From Paenibacillus sp. 37 (GTDB lineage Bacteria; Bacillota; Bacilli; Paenibacillales; Paenibacillaceae), in contig NZ_CP043761.1 of assembly GCF_008386395.1 (NCBI RefSeq), positions 5,518,001 to 5,582,000 on the forward strand: DNA of 64,000 nt, in the 5' to 3' direction. Every line of letters starts with the position of its first letter. The first letter of the stretch is position 1. Under the pieces are notes generated by a model. That model did no database searches. It was not told where the DNA came from and worked only from the letters and a program-made list of their open reading frames with translations. The position numbers and the translations under genes were made by a program. Of the stretch, positions 8,456 to 18,744 are shown piece by piece.

Positions 8456-10636
8456 TCACCCAAGCTCTGGCCAACCCTGAATGGTTACGGACTCACCGTC
8501 GGGATTATGTGTTGCAGCCGCGTATTCTGGCAAATCATCCTCGTGGAACAACCACAATTCGTGCAAGGCCCTTGTACAACCAACGTACAACAGCTTCGCA
8601 TCACCTGCATTCGGCAAATAATGCTTCTGGTCTACGTCTGCCACAATAACCGCATCAAACTCCAACCCTTTGGACAGATAGACAGGCAAAACGGAGTGCC
8701 CACCAGTGTACTGCTTTTTGCCACCATCGATCAGGTTCAGATCCCAGCCTGCGGCCTTTAGGTCACGGTGAAGTTCCTCTGCTTCATGCAGTGTACGAGT
8801 CAGGATGGAGACGGTTCGGTAGTCTTTGACCGTTAACACCTTCAAAGCCTGCTCCAGACTTGCCGTCCGCCCTTCGCCTCCATAAGCCAATGTCCGAACT
8901 GGATCACCACTACGGAAAACAGGTATCGCCGTAATCCCGCTCTTGACGCCACGTTCCAGAATCGTGTTTGCATAATCGATAATTTCCATCGTTGAACGAT
9001 AACTTCGGGTCAATGCAAAGTATGCATTCTGTTCCTCAGGAAATAGAGAACTCATCTCTTCCCACGCATGAACACCACGGTACTCATGAATGCCTTGGGA
9101 CAAGTCACCCAGTATGGTGAAGGAATGCCCTTTGACGAACTGATCCAATAACGCCACATGAAAAGGGGAAAAGTCCTGCGCTTCATCAATCACAATATGG
9201 TCAAACCGCTCCGAACCCTCAATATCATGGACCAATGTATGAATGTATACCAATGCAGGCAGATCCTCTTCACGGACGATATCCTGCTTCAGATCTGCTG
9301 CCGTTTGTTTCATGACCAGTTTTGGAATAAGTCCGCTGAGCGAGGATGGCACAGAGCCACCCTTTGCAGCTTTGAACAGCTGTTTGTATAACGTAAGCGG
9401 CTCGTATTGAGGCCATTTTTTGGCATAGGCTTTCTCACGAGTAGACGCTTTTTTCTTGCGTTCTTTGCGCACAGCTTCTGGCATCGGTTTCTTAAGTTCC
9501 ATCTCAATCCAGCGGTGAACCCGCGCCATGACCCGTTCTTTGCGTTTGGCCAGCGGATAATGTTTGTATTCCTGTCCGAACCAGTTCTCGATCTCCGTCT
9601 TGCTAAGCACCTTACCGTCCCATGGACTGAAGTCCATATCCGGCACGGAATCCTCTTCCATGCCTGACAACCACTCTCGAATAAGCTCCATGAAACGGAT
9701 CGATCCTTTGTAACGTCCAGGTACATCATCATTCAATTCAGGCCGTGCATCAGGTGTTTCGAACCAGGTGTTCAATGTATCCGACGTATTCGCTAAAGGC
9801 ATCTCCAGCCCCAACAGGTTCATCGCCCAATCCGGGAATGTCCGCTGCTGAATATCCCCTACTCCGAGTTCCGGGAGTACATCCGAGATGTAATCCAGGA
9901 ACATGTGGTTGGGTGCAAAAATAACCATTTTCTCCGCAGATACCTGCTCCTTGTACTGATATAGCAAAAAGGCAAGACGATGCAGGGCAACCGTTGTTTT
10001 CCCTGATCCGGCCACACCTTGAATGATTAATGCGGTATTTCGCGCCGCACGAATGATCAGATCCTGCTCCGCCTGAATCGTCGATACGATGTCACGGAGT
10101 TTGTTATCCTTGTTCTCTCCCAGACGATAAACGAGGAATTCATCCGATACCGCTGGCTGGTCACTGTCACGGTTATATGTATCCGCCACACGTTCCAATA
10201 TCCGCTGCCGAATGACAACGTTCCGTTTCAGGTACACCAGACCTTCAATAAGCCCTTCTGGGGCTTCATACGTAGCGGAGGCTTCCCCTCCGGTAAATGA
10301 GTAAAACAGGCTGGCGACAGGAGCACGCCAGTCGATGACGAGCGGATGCTCTCCCACCTCTTCGCGGTCTACGCCGATTTTGCCAATATACAGCGGTTTC
10401 CGTGCACCACTGCCCTGTTCTTCGAAATCCAAGCGTCCGAAATAGGGTTGCTGCGCGCTCTTGGACAAGGCGGTGCGGCGCTCTTCGCGTCCAGCTTCCA
10501 GCACTTGTTCTGTGAAGTCGTGGCCGGTATACACCGGAATGTTCTGCAGTCGTTCCAGCTGACTATCCACTTCCTCCATCGTTCGCTCTAACCTGTACTC
10601 TTCTTCTTGATAGGCACTTTGAAAGCTGTCTGACAT
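8456..10636 (-). CDS. helD: HelD-like UvrD-family ATPase
   Basis: A 726-residue superfamily-1 helicase-like protein. The N-terminus is a long charged coiled coil (about 1-60), followed by GKIGVDREEVGEHPLVIDWRAP typical of HelD proteins, Walker A GVAGSGKT at 207-214, Walker B IDEAQDF near 475-480, and late motifs TRSYRSTMEI and YLSKGLEFDAVIV. In B. subtilis HelD binds RNA polymerase and releases it from stalled or terminated complexes; this copy is slightly shorter than B. subtilis HelD but has the same layout. The start is set by AGGAGGT upstream of the ATG. It stands alone between two terminators. Confidence 0.85.
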   Translation of the reverse strand: MSDSFQSAYQEEEYRLERTMEEVDSQLERLQNIPVYTGHDFTEQVLEAGREERRTALSKSAQQPYFGRLDFEEQGSGARKPLYIGKIGVDREEVGEHPLVIDWRAPVASLFYSFTGGEASATYEAPEGLIEGLVYLKRNVVIRQRILERVADTYNRDSDQPAVSDEFLVYRLGENKDNKLRDIVSTIQAEQDLIIRAARNTALIIQGVAGSGKTTVALHRLAFLLYQYKEQVSAEKMVIFAPNHMFLDYISDVLPELGVGDIQQRTFPDWAMNLLGLEMPLANTSDTLNTWFETPDARPELNDDVPGRYKGSIRFMELIREWLSGMEEDSVPDMDFSPWDGKVLSKTEIENWFGQEYKHYPLAKRKERVMARVHRWIEMELKKPMPEAVRKERKKKASTREKAYAKKWPQYEPLTLYKQLFKAAKGGSVPSSLSGLIPKLVMKQTAADLKQDIVREEDLPALVYIHTLVHDIEGSERFDHIVIDEAQDFSPFHVALLDQFVKGHSFTILGDLSQGIHEYRGVHAWEEMSSLFPEEQNAYFALTRSYRSTMEIIDYANTILERGVKSGITAIPVFRSGDPVRTLAYGGEGRTASLEQALKVLTVKDYRTVSILTRTLHEAEELHRDLKAAGWDLNLIDGGKKQYTGGHSVLPVYLSKGLEFDAVIVADVDQKHYLPNAGDAKLLYVGCTRALHELWLFHEDDLPEYAAATHNPDGESVTIQGWPELG

Positions 10637-10758
10637 GTTTCAGTTACCTCCTAAGAATTTGTTTTGCTCTGCATCGCCAATCACTGACGACGCAAAAGGA
10701 TACCTACTATATCATATTGATGTGGAAAAAGCTACAGCAACCTGGTGATCTCATAAAC

Positions 10759-10805
10759 GAAAACCGTTGCTCACGCTCATACTGAACGAATGAACAACGG
10801 TCTTA
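10759..10805 (-). terminator. terminator after the ABC exporter
   Basis: A hairpin with ACCGTTG/CAACGGT arms and extra pairing inside, followed by TTTT on the minus strand, about 60 bases beyond the ABC transporter stop. Confidence 0.55.
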
Positions 10806-10861
10806 AGTTGAACTATATTTGAATCTTATCTTTTGACATAGTAATCAATTTGGTTCTGATT

Positions 10862-12640
10862 TCAATCTTGTCCTTCCTGTGCCACAAACTGTTTTTGAGC
10901 TAATTCACGGTATACCGGATGATTGCTAATTAATTCCGTATGAGTTCCTGTTCCGGTAACATGCCCATGCTCCAATACAACAATCTGATCGGAATCCACC
11001 ACTGTGGACAATCGGTGCGCGATCACGATCGTGGTTCTGCCTTCCATCAGGTTGGACAAAGCCTGTTGTACTTCATACTCCGAGGTGCTGTCCAGACTGG
11101 ATGTTGCTTCATCCAACATGAGAATATCCGGACTGCGCAGTAAGGCACGAGCAATAGCAATCCGCTGACGTTGGCCCCCGGATAGCTTAATTCCTCTCTC
11201 GCCCACTTCCGTGTCATAACCCTGTGGCAGCTTGTCGATAAAATCGGCAGAATAGGCCATCTCAGCAGCTCGCCGGATCTCATCCATCGTGGCCTCACGA
11301 CCTAATCCGTACGTGATGTTGTCTTTAATCGTACCCGCCATAAGTGGACTTTCCTGAGATACATACCCAATCTTGCTACGCCAGGAGGATAAGGAATACT
11401 CCGTTATGGCTTGTCCCCCATACGAAATGTGGCCTGAATCGGGCATATAAAACTGCTCCATCAAGGAGAACAGTGTTGATTTGCCACTACCGCTTGGGCC
11501 GACAATCGCTGTCACTTTTTGTGTAGGTACCGTCAGATTGATTCCGTGCAGCACTTCCTCACCTGTGACATAGGAAAAGTGTACATCATGGAATGCAATC
11601 GTCTCATTTCCTTTTGGAGCTACCTTGGTGCTGTGATGTGGCTCTTCCTCATCGGCAAGGATCGCTTGTATGCGCTCTGTTGCACCTACAACTTTCTGTA
11701 AACGGGAGTATAACGTCGTGAATTGTCCCATTGGCATAATGACCTGGAACAACAGCAATATGAACGCGACCAGTTCACCCGGTGACAGCATGCCAGACGC
11801 TACGCGCATTCCCCCCACACCCAGAATAACGACCAACACGGCAGTCATGACAAATGTAAACAAGGGACCGATGAGAGCGAGGATACGTGCTTCCTGCAAA
11901 CCAAAAGCGAACATTTTACGAATCCGGGAATCCCCTGCTTCCACTTCCTGTTTCTCCGTGCCGTAGGCTTTGACCAAGCGAATCTCGCCAATAACCTGAC
12001 TGAGCACGGACGTAAGACCTGCCATCTCGTCCTGCTGCTTCTTGGAGATCTTGTACATTTTCTTCCCGACCGGCAACAGAATCAACAGCGTAAGTGGCAC
12101 CAGACTCAGAATAATGAGCGACATCACCCAATCCAAGTAAAATAGTAATGCCACGCCACCCACAACAGCAACGATGTTGGATACAAAAGACACCAGATAA
12201 TCTGCTATCAACGTCATGATCTGGCTTGTATCATTGGTAATCCGGCTCATCGTATCGCCTGTCCGATTTCGGTCGAAATACGGCATTCTCAGCGACAAGA
12301 CCTTGTTCCACAGCTTAGTGCGTAGCGTTGCGACCACGCGTTGTCCTGCGTAATTTAACATATAAATGCTAATACCTGAGGCAATCGCCTGAATCACAAA
12401 TGCCCCAAGCAATAACAAAATCACAGATTTGTTCAATGCCGAAGTGGTAAGTCCATCAATCAGACCTTTGGTCATCAATGGCACGATCAGTCCGGCTGTT
12501 GTTTGAATCAGGGTTAAGATGAGGGCAAGAATCAAAATCAATTTTGGCGGATTCGTGGAAGCGATAAGCTTGACGAAATCCTTAAATCCCTTTTTTCCTA
12601 CCTTCGGTTCATTCTGCCCTGTTTGTTGCTGCTCTTCCAT
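10862..12640 (-). CDS. ABC exporter, fused membrane and ATPase domains (MsbA/LmrA type)
   Basis: A 592-residue half-transporter. Residues about 30-310 form the six-helix ABC transmembrane domain; residues about 340-590 form the ATPase, with Walker A VGPSGSGKST, Q-loop YVSQESPLM, signature LSGGQRQRIA, Walker B ILMLDEATS and H-loop IVIAHRLST. Proteins of this class work as homodimers or heterodimers and export drugs, lipids or peptides. Only one half is present here, so a homodimer is likely. The ATG at 12640 has GGGAGG nine bases upstream, better than a start ten codons earlier. No neighbouring gene hints at the substrate. Confidence 0.9.
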   Translation of the reverse strand: MEEQQQTGQNEPKVGKKGFKDFVKLIASTNPPKLILILALILTLIQTTAGLIVPLMTKGLIDGLTTSALNKSVILLLLGAFVIQAIASGISIYMLNYAGQRVVATLRTKLWNKVLSLRMPYFDRNRTGDTMSRITNDTSQIMTLIADYLVSFVSNIVAVVGGVALLFYLDWVMSLIILSLVPLTLLILLPVGKKMYKISKKQQDEMAGLTSVLSQVIGEIRLVKAYGTEKQEVEAGDSRIRKMFAFGLQEARILALIGPLFTFVMTAVLVVILGVGGMRVASGMLSPGELVAFILLLFQVIMPMGQFTTLYSRLQKVVGATERIQAILADEEEPHHSTKVAPKGNETIAFHDVHFSYVTGEEVLHGINLTVPTQKVTAIVGPSGSGKSTLFSLMEQFYMPDSGHISYGGQAITEYSLSSWRSKIGYVSQESPLMAGTIKDNITYGLGREATMDEIRRAAEMAYSADFIDKLPQGYDTEVGERGIKLSGGQRQRIAIARALLRSPDILMLDEATSSLDSTSEYEVQQALSNLMEGRTTIVIAHRLSTVVDSDQIVVLEHGHVTGTGTHTELISNHPVYRELAQKQFVAQEGQD

Positions 12641-12725
12641 TTCCGTTCCTCCCGTTCTCCATCTGCTCACCAGAGATCATACGTACGAATTTACATGACG
12701 TTGCCTTTTGTTGTTTAACACAGCT

Positions 12726-14024
12726 TTACAAGATACCATGTAACACAAAATTGGCTAAAAAGAGGATGGAAATGCCATACATGACCACAGGTACCTGTTT
12801 ACCTTGACCTGCTGCCAGCTTCGCTAATGGATAGGCAATAAATCCAAACGCCATACCGTCCACGATGCTATATGTAAATGGAATCATGACCATGATCAGA
12901 AATGCTGGGAATGCCTCTGTAAAGTCACCAAAATCCATATCTTTCACACCTTGCACCATCAGGCCACCAATAATGATCAAGATGGGTGCAATTGCACTGT
13001 CCGGAATGTAACCGAGCAACGGGATGAAGAAAAAAGTAGCCCCGAATAACACGGCTGTAACGAGTGGAGTCAAACCTGTGCGACCGCCTGCCGCAATTCC
13101 GGCTGTAGTCTCGGCTGCAGCAACTGGAGGACTACTTCCGAATACGCCTGCCAATACGGTACTAATGGATAGTGCGCGCAGACTTCCTTTGAACCGCTCT
13201 GGACGACCAATCATCTGTGTCTGAGCGGTAATTAATCCGATATTTTCGAACACCACAATTAGCAGTAGCAAAAATACCGCGATCCAGAACGCGACATCAG
13301 CCAGCTTCATTAGAGACAATTCGCCAAACAATCCACCGTATTGACGCAGCGCATCCATCGCTGATACGGATTCACCCGGGTTCACTGCTCCAAGTACATA
13401 GGCAAGGCCTGTCCCGACCAGAATACTGATGAGAAGTCCACCCTGTACGTTACGTATAAATAAAATCAAGGCAATCACCAGCGTAACGCAGGCTGTAATG
13501 ACATTCGGATCATTGAAATGCCCAATCGCGACAAATGTGGTCTGGTGCGCGATAACGATTCCACTTTTTTGCAAACCGATAAATGTCAGAAACAAACCAA
13601 TCCCGACCGTAATGCCATGCTGCAGATTTTTCGGGATCGCTTCGCTGATCATTTTGTATAGTGACGTAAACGCAACAATGGCAAACAGTATACCTGTAAC
13701 GGTTACAACGGCCAGCGCTTCTTGCCAGCTTAATTTCATGGAATGTACAAGTGTATACGTGAAAAATGCATTTATCCCCATTCCGGGTACCACGATAATC
13801 GGTGATTTTCCGCCAAATGCCATGAGCAAACAGCCTGCAATGGACGTCAGCAGGGTTCCAACCATAGCTGCCTGCAAAGGCATCCCGGCATCGGAAAGAA
13901 TTGTAGCATTGACCATAACGATATAGACCACGGCAAAATAGGAAATGGCTCCCGCCACAACTTCCTTTTTCCACTGGTCTCCTGGCTCCATGCCAAGACG
14001 TCTGGCCATCCATCCGTGTTTCAT
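12726..14024 (-). CDS. NCS2/AzgA-type purine permease
   Basis: A 432-residue membrane protein with some 12-14 hydrophobic segments. It opens with the AzgA-family pattern KKEVVAGAISYFAVVYIVMVN and contains VVPGMGINAFFTYT and GSSPPVAAAETTAGIAAGGRTGL, the hallmarks of the hypoxanthine/guanine/adenine permeases PbuG and PbuO. It should import purine bases with protons. No purine riboswitch aptamer is visible upstream. A dispersed repeat lies in its leader region. It is about 85 bases upstream of the ABC exporter on the same strand. Confidence 0.88.
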   Translation of the reverse strand: MKHGWMARRLGMEPGDQWKKEVVAGAISYFAVVYIVMVNATILSDAGMPLQAAMVGTLLTSIAGCLLMAFGGKSPIIVVPGMGINAFFTYTLVHSMKLSWQEALAVVTVTGILFAIVAFTSLYKMISEAIPKNLQHGITVGIGLFLTFIGLQKSGIVIAHQTTFVAIGHFNDPNVITACVTLVIALILFIRNVQGGLLISILVGTGLAYVLGAVNPGESVSAMDALRQYGGLFGELSLMKLADVAFWIAVFLLLLIVVFENIGLITAQTQMIGRPERFKGSLRALSISTVLAGVFGSSPPVAAAETTAGIAAGGRTGLTPLVTAVLFGATFFFIPLLGYIPDSAIAPILIIIGGLMVQGVKDMDFGDFTEAFPAFLIMVMIPFTYSIVDGMAFGFIAYPLAKLAAGQGKQVPVVMYGISILFLANFVLHGIL

Positions 14025-14105
14025 TTCGTTCTATTCCCCTCTCTCTATATAGGCTGAATAACTGAGTATTTACACTCTACCACTACGCGGACAGAACAAC
14101 CTTCC

Positions 14106-14225
14106 GATCGCTGTTATCCCCAGATTTTTTGTTTAAATTTTTTAAATGTACGAATCCGGTGATAGCGTATGCTTCCGATGTAGCTTTCTTTCAGAAAGCT
14201 TTTAGGCGAGCGCTCTGCTTCTTCA
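14106..14225. repeat. dispersed intergenic repeat, copy A
   Basis: A 120-base element sharing GATCGCTGTTATCCCCAGAT, a following T-rich run, AATCCGG-GATA and a GCG-CGCTC-GCTTCT-CAG tail with copy B at 18606-18689, in the same orientation. Relative to B it carries about 35 extra bases that form a small hairpin (AAAGCTTTC/GAAAGCT). It fills much of the 470 gene-free bases upstream of the purine permease. It is non-coding. Confidence 0.75.
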
Positions 14226-14444
14226 GGTTTCTTCTGTCCTCTTCGTTCTTGTGTAAATCTTATTCAGCTTATATGGCCGCAAATTCATTATGTATGTATC
14301 ATCATTTCGCGCAGCAGTGAATATCATACACGGTTTTGACGTTGAAGTACATGACGTAACTCTGACATTTATCTAGGAATACAGTTCGGCTATCATAGAC
14401 GATTGACGTCCCATCCGCTCCGTATTGCGAAGTATAACCTACAC

Positions 14445-14482
14445 AAAAAAGCGTGGATGCCTTATCGGCATCCACGCTTCTT
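14445..14482 (-). terminator. terminator of the hisS-aspS-tcdA operon
   Basis: A perfect 13-base-pair hairpin (AAGCGTGGATGCC/GGCATCCACGCTT, five-base loop) followed by a run of T on the minus strand, directly after the tcdA stop. Confidence 0.9.
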
Positions 14483-14496
14483 CCGTTTGCAGCAAG

Positions 14497-15255
14497 TTAC
14501 TGCTGCTTGTTCTCTGCAATTTCTAACAAATCCTTAATCGCAACACTGACCATAATCAGTCCGGCTACCGGAGGCACAAATGAATTACTCGCAGGTGGCT
14601 GTTTGGCCTTACGAATTTCTGGAGCATTCTCGGGAACGATTTTCTGTGTTACGTCCTCACGCGGTTTCATCGGCTTTTCAGTCGAGAAAACCACTTTCAC
14701 ACCTTTTTTAATGCCATCTTTACGAAGTGTAGTCCGCACAACACGGGCAATCGGGTCCATGGTCGTTTTCGAAATATCCGCAACTTGGAATTTCGTTGGA
14801 TCCATTTTATTCGCCGCACCCATGCTGGAAATCATCGGAATTTTACGTTTCAGGCACTCTTTAATGAGATGGATTTTGTAGATAATCGTGTCGGATGCAT
14901 CCAGCACATAATCCAGTTCATATTTGAACAGTTCCTCATACGTTTCTTCCGTGTAAAACATATTCAATGCAATGGCATCACATTCCGGATTGATCAGTTT
15001 CACACGTTCCACCATCAGGTCCGCTTTTTTCTGTCCCACTGTCGTGGTCAGCGCATGAATCTGGCGGTTGATGTTGGTGATATCCACGACGTCTTTGTCA
15101 ATCAGGATGATTCGTCCCACACCGCTACGGGCAAGAGCTTCTACAGCAATACCACCTACGCCGCCAATACCGAGCACAGCGACTGTACTATTTTTCAATG
15201 CGTCCAGACCTTCAGGTCCGATCGCAAGTTCTGTTCTTGAAAATTGATGGAGCAT
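14497..15255 (-). CDS. tcdA: tRNA threonylcarbamoyladenosine dehydratase TcdA
   Basis: A 252-residue E1-like enzyme that uses ATP to cyclise the threonylcarbamoyl group on A37 of ANN-decoding tRNAs. It has the Rossmann ATP site VLGIGGVGGIAVEALARSG around residue 32, the metal and nucleotide motif DKDVVDITNINRQI, and the family segment SSMGAANKMDPTKFQVADIS. It starts 18 bases after the aspS stop and ends at a strong terminator, so it is the third gene of the hisS-aspS operon; the link fits, since all three act on tRNA. AAAGGAGG precedes the ATG. Confidence 0.93.
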   Translation of the reverse strand: MLHQFSRTELAIGPEGLDALKNSTVAVLGIGGVGGIAVEALARSGVGRIILIDKDVVDITNINRQIHALTTTVGQKKADLMVERVKLINPECDAIALNMFYTEETYEELFKYELDYVLDASDTIIYKIHLIKECLKRKIPMISSMGAANKMDPTKFQVADISKTTMDPIARVVRTTLRKDGIKKGVKVVFSTEKPMKPREDVTQKIVPENAPEIRKAKQPPASNSFVPPVAGLIMVSVAIKDLLEIAENKQQ

Positions 15256-15273
15256 TGAGAATCGATGCCTCCT

Positions 15274-17052
15274 TTATTTCTTTTCCGCTACCGGTTTACG
15301 GGCTACGCGGATATGAAGTTGTTCCAATTGCGAGTCATCCACTTCGGAAGGTGCATTCATCAGCAGATCCGTTGCACTTGCCGTTTTCGGGAAGGCAATC
15401 GTTTCACGCAGATTTGTGCGGCCCGCCAGCAACATCACCAAACGGTCAAGACCAAAGGCAATTCCGCCATGTGGTGGTGTTCCATATTCAAATGCTTCCA
15501 GCAGGTAGCCGAATTTCTCATTTGCTACTTCTGTAGAGAGTCCCAGGGCAGCAAACATTTTCTCCTGAACGTCACGTTTGTAGATACGCATCGAACCGCC
15601 ACCTACTTCATAACCATTGAGAACAAGGTCATAGGCTTGGGCACGAATAGCACCCGGATCTGTGTCGAACAGATGTACATCTTCGTCTTTTGGACGTGTG
15701 AACGGATGGTGTTCTGCCACATAACGTTTTGCATCTTCATCATATCCGAGGAGTGGGAAGTCCACAACCCAAGCGAATTTGAATTTGCTGTCATCGATCA
15801 GTCCGAGTTGACGGCCGATTTTCAGACGCAATGCACCCAGCACGTCAGCAACCACTTTTTTCGTGTCAGCAGAGAAGAGCAACAAGTCGCCATCCTCAGC
15901 ACCTGTATGTTCTTTAACAGCTTCGATTTCTTCAGGCGTGAAGAACTTCACGATTGGCCCTTTGAACTCGCCGTCTTTTACTTGAATCCAAGCCAGACCT
16001 TTCGCACCGTAACGTGCAGCAAATGGTCCGAGATCATCGATCTCTTTACGACTCCACGTGCCACAGCCTTTAGCGTTCAGCACTTTCACTTCTCCACCTT
16101 TTTCGATGACGGAAGCAAACACTTTCACACCACTGTTGGCTACAATATCGTTCATTTCAACCAGTTCCATACCGAAGCGCAGATCTGGTTTGTCTGAACC
16201 ATATTTACCCATTGCATCTGCATACGTAATCCGTTGGAAAGGCAGTTCCAGCTCAATACCTTTTGTTTCACGCAGCAATTTGGCCATCAGTTCTTCCATC
16301 ATTGGCAGCAGGTCATCCTGTTGCAGGAAAGAAGTCTCGATGTCGACTTGAGTGAATTCTGGTTGACGGTCTGCACGCAGATCCTCATCCCGGAAACAAC
16401 GAGCGATCTGATAATAACGCTCAACGCCACCCACCATCAGCAATTGTTTGTAGATTTGTGGGGATTGTGGCAAGGCGAAGAATTCACCTTCATGCACACG
16501 GCTCGGTACGAGATAATCACGCGCACCTTCCGGGGAGCTCTTGGTCAGGATTGGTGTTTCCACTTCAACGAACTCTTCTCCATCCAGGTAGTCACGGAAC
16601 ACTTTGGATGCTTTGGAACGCAGTTTCAATGTTTCGAACATTTCCGGACGACGCAGGTCCAGGTAACGATATTTCAAACGAAGGGATTCATCAACTTCAA
16701 CACCATCTTCAATGAAGAATGGAGGTGTTTTGGCTGCATTGAGCACTTCGATTTCTGTGATTTGAACTTCAATTTCGCCAGTAGGCAGGTTTTTGTTAAC
16801 TGTTTCTGCATCACGTTTAACAACTTTACCCGTTACAGCGATAACATACTCGCTACGTACGCGATCTGCGATTTGCAAAGCTTCACCGGAATAAGCCGGG
16901 TTAAAGACAACTTGTACAATTCCGCTACGATCACGCAGATCGATGAAAAGTACGCCCCCCAAGTCACGGCGGGTTTGAACCCAACCGTTCAATGTTACTG
17001 TTTCACCGATGTGTGCGGGTGTTAATGCGCCGCAATGATGACTTCTTTTCAT
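15274..17052 (-). CDS. aspS: aspartyl-tRNA synthetase
   Basis: A 592-residue class II synthetase of the bacterial type. An N-terminal OB fold (about 1-105, ending before [10 protein letters not shown]) binds the anticodon. The catalytic core carries motif 2 ([22 protein letters not shown]) and motif 3 ([15 protein letters not shown]), separated by the bacterial GAD insertion. I chose the ATG at 17052: GAGGAG sits seven bases upstream and is itself part of the longer reading frame. It is about 210 bases downstream of hisS with no terminator visible, so it shares the T-box leader. Confidence 0.95.
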   Translation of the reverse strand: MKRSHHCGALTPAHIGETVTLNGWVQTRRDLGGVLFIDLRDRSGIVQVVFNPAYSGEALQIADRVRSEYVIAVTGKVVKRDAETVNKNLPTGEIEVQITEIEVLNAAKTPPFFIEDGVEVDESLRLKYRYLDLRRPEMFETLKLRSKASKVFRDYLDGEEFVEVETPILTKSSPEGARDYLVPSRVHEGEFFALPQSPQIYKQLLMVGGVERYYQIARCFRDEDLRADRQPEFTQVDIETSFLQQDDLLPMMEELMAKLLRETKGIELELPFQRITYADAMGKYGSDKPDLRFGMELVEMNDIVANSGVKVFASVIEKGGEVKVLNAKGCGTWSRKEIDDLGPFAARYGAKGLAWIQVKDGEFKGPIVKFFTPEEIEAVKEHTGAEDGDLLLFSADTKKVVADVLGALRLKIGRQLGLIDDSKFKFAWVVDFPLLGYDEDAKRYVAEHHPFTRPKDEDVHLFDTDPGAIRAQAYDLVLNGYEVGGGSMRIYKRDVQEKMFAALGLSTEVANEKFGYLLEAFEYGTPPHGGIAFGLDRLVMLLAGRTNLRETIAFPKTASATDLLMNAPSEVDDSQLEQLHIRVARKPVAEKK

Positions 17053-17265
17053 AACCAAACTCCTCATTATGTGAATTTCCGTTCTGTATGGGCAATTATT
17101 ACCTGCTCTTCAACAGTCCGGTTACGTGTAGACCATGTATTCAAAAAGGCATGTTACCTCTGGCCCGCCAACTTCCGCTTAATTGGAATCGTCGGTGAAC
17201 CTCAGTAATTTTGCCGGATCAATTGTTTAACTTGAATGTTTAAGACTTAATGTAACACTTCGTGC

Positions 17266-18519
17266 TTATTTACCTTCGCGAATTGCCGCTACCAGATCAT
17301 CAAGCTTCACGGTTTGTTGCTCACCCGTATCCATCGACTTGAGGGCGATCTCACCACGCTCTAGCTCGTCATCACCAAGGATGGCGGTATAGCGGGATTT
17401 GAAACGGTCAGCTGACTTCATCTGTGCTTTCATCTTGCGACCCAGATAATCACGTTCACCAGACAGTCCAGACTGGCGAAGTTTGAACAACAGTCGGTTC
17501 ACTTCACGATCAGCGGCCTCTCCCAGAGCAACAAAGTACACATCCAGTGGAGCGAGCGTAGTCACCTCAATGTTTTGGTGCTCCAGAATCAGTTGAATAC
17601 GCTCCAGACCAATACCGAAGCCGATGCCCGGCTGATCAGGTCCGCCGATATCTCCAACGAGACCATTGTACCGGCCACCGCCGCCAACCGTATCAATTGC
17701 TCCAATCCCTTGGGCTTTTAATTCAAACGCAGTCAGCGTGTAATAATCCAAGCCCCGTACCAGACGATTGTTCACAGCATAATCTACTCCGAAATCATCC
17801 AGGTATGCCTGTAGCTTGGCAAAGTGATTCAAAGACTCTTCATCCAGGCTATCCAATATGGACGGTGCCCCTACGAATTTGTCCTGATCGACTTTACAGT
17901 CGAGTACACGCAGCGGATTACGCTCCATGCGGGACTGACAGTCCTTGCACAGGCTGTCTTTCATCGGTCTGAGGAACCCAAGTAATGTCTCGCGGTATTC
18001 TGCACGGCTAGTCGAGTTACCAACGGAGTTGATCTCCACTTTAACATCCTTCAAGCCGAGCTCAACACACAACTGGTAGCCCAGTGCGATGACTTCGGCA
18101 TCAATCGCCGGGTCCAGTGCACCGATGGCTTCTACACCAAACTGGTGGAACTGACGCTGACGGCCTGCCTGCGGACGCTCATACCGGAACATCGGACCGA
18201 TGTAATACAACTTGCTCACATCCGGTTCGCCGTAGATTTTATTCTCTACATACGCACGGACAACACCGGCTGTTCCCTCTGGACGAAGAGTCATGCTGCG
18301 ATTGCCTTTGTCATCAAAGGTATACATTTCTTTCTCAACGATATCGGTAGTCTCTCCTACACCTCGTACAAATAAAGAAGTCTGTTCGAAGATCGGTGTA
18401 CGAATCTCACGGTAATTAAACCGTCGACACAGATCTCGTGCTTTTTCTTCTACGTACTGCCATTTCTCGACAACTCCAGGCAGTAAGTCCTGCGTTCCAG
18501 TCGGTTTTTGAAAAGCCAT
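17266..18519 (-). CDS. hisS: histidyl-tRNA synthetase
   Basis: A 417-residue class II synthetase. It shows the start GTQDLLPG, motif 2 ([23 protein letters not shown]), the histidine-specific [15 protein letters not shown], motif 3 (GFGIGLERI) and a C-terminal anticodon domain from about 325. TGGAGG precedes the ATG. It is the first gene after a T-box leader, yet the leader appears to sense tRNA-Asp, the substrate of the next gene. About 220 bases separate the T-box terminator from the start and contain repeat copy B. Confidence 0.95.
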   Translation of the reverse strand: MAFQKPTGTQDLLPGVVEKWQYVEEKARDLCRRFNYREIRTPIFEQTSLFVRGVGETTDIVEKEMYTFDDKGNRSMTLRPEGTAGVVRAYVENKIYGEPDVSKLYYIGPMFRYERPQAGRQRQFHQFGVEAIGALDPAIDAEVIALGYQLCVELGLKDVKVEINSVGNSTSRAEYRETLLGFLRPMKDSLCKDCQSRMERNPLRVLDCKVDQDKFVGAPSILDSLDEESLNHFAKLQAYLDDFGVDYAVNNRLVRGLDYYTLTAFELKAQGIGAIDTVGGGGRYNGLVGDIGGPDQPGIGFGIGLERIQLILEHQNIEVTTLAPLDVYFVALGEAADREVNRLLFKLRQSGLSGERDYLGRKMKAQMKSADRFKSRYTAILGDDELERGEIALKSMDTGEQQTVKLDDLVAAIREGK

Positions 18520-18605
18520 CTTGATCCCTCCAGCATTGATTTTTTTCTGTAAAAGTTAATCCAGAAATGTTACACCTGGACTCTCCGACTGTAGTACCAT
18601 CTTTT

Positions 18606-18689
18606 GATCGCTGTTATCCCCAGATTTTTTGAATTAATTTTTTTCAATGTGAAAATCCGGGGATAAAGGCGAACGCTCCGCTTCTACAG
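18606..18689. repeat. dispersed intergenic repeat, copy B
   Basis: An 84-base element whose ends form a 15-base-pair stem: AAAATCTGGGGATAA and TTATCCCCGGATTTT, with one wobble, around an AT-rich loop of about 23 bases. It is closely related to copy A at 14106-14225. It lies inside the hisS leader, between the T-box terminator and the start codon. Confidence 0.78.
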
Positions 18690-18744
18690 ATTGGTTCTAC
18701 AATCTCCGTTATGGTATAAATGTTAGAATCAACTTATATAACAA

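Noticed and set aside
14025..14105. Purine riboswitch before the AzgA-type permease
   Set aside because: The three-way-junction landmarks of a purine aptamer are absent from the leader.
14240..14440. 6S RNA near tcdA/aspS, as in B. subtilis
   Set aside because: No 6S-like closed stem and bubble could be traced in the gene-free stretch, and the aspS-tcdA gap is only 18 bases.
15265..16197. A 310-codon plus-strand frame
   Set aside because: It is wholly antisense to aspS, rich in Phe, Cys and His, and has no ribosome site; aspS is clearly the real gene.
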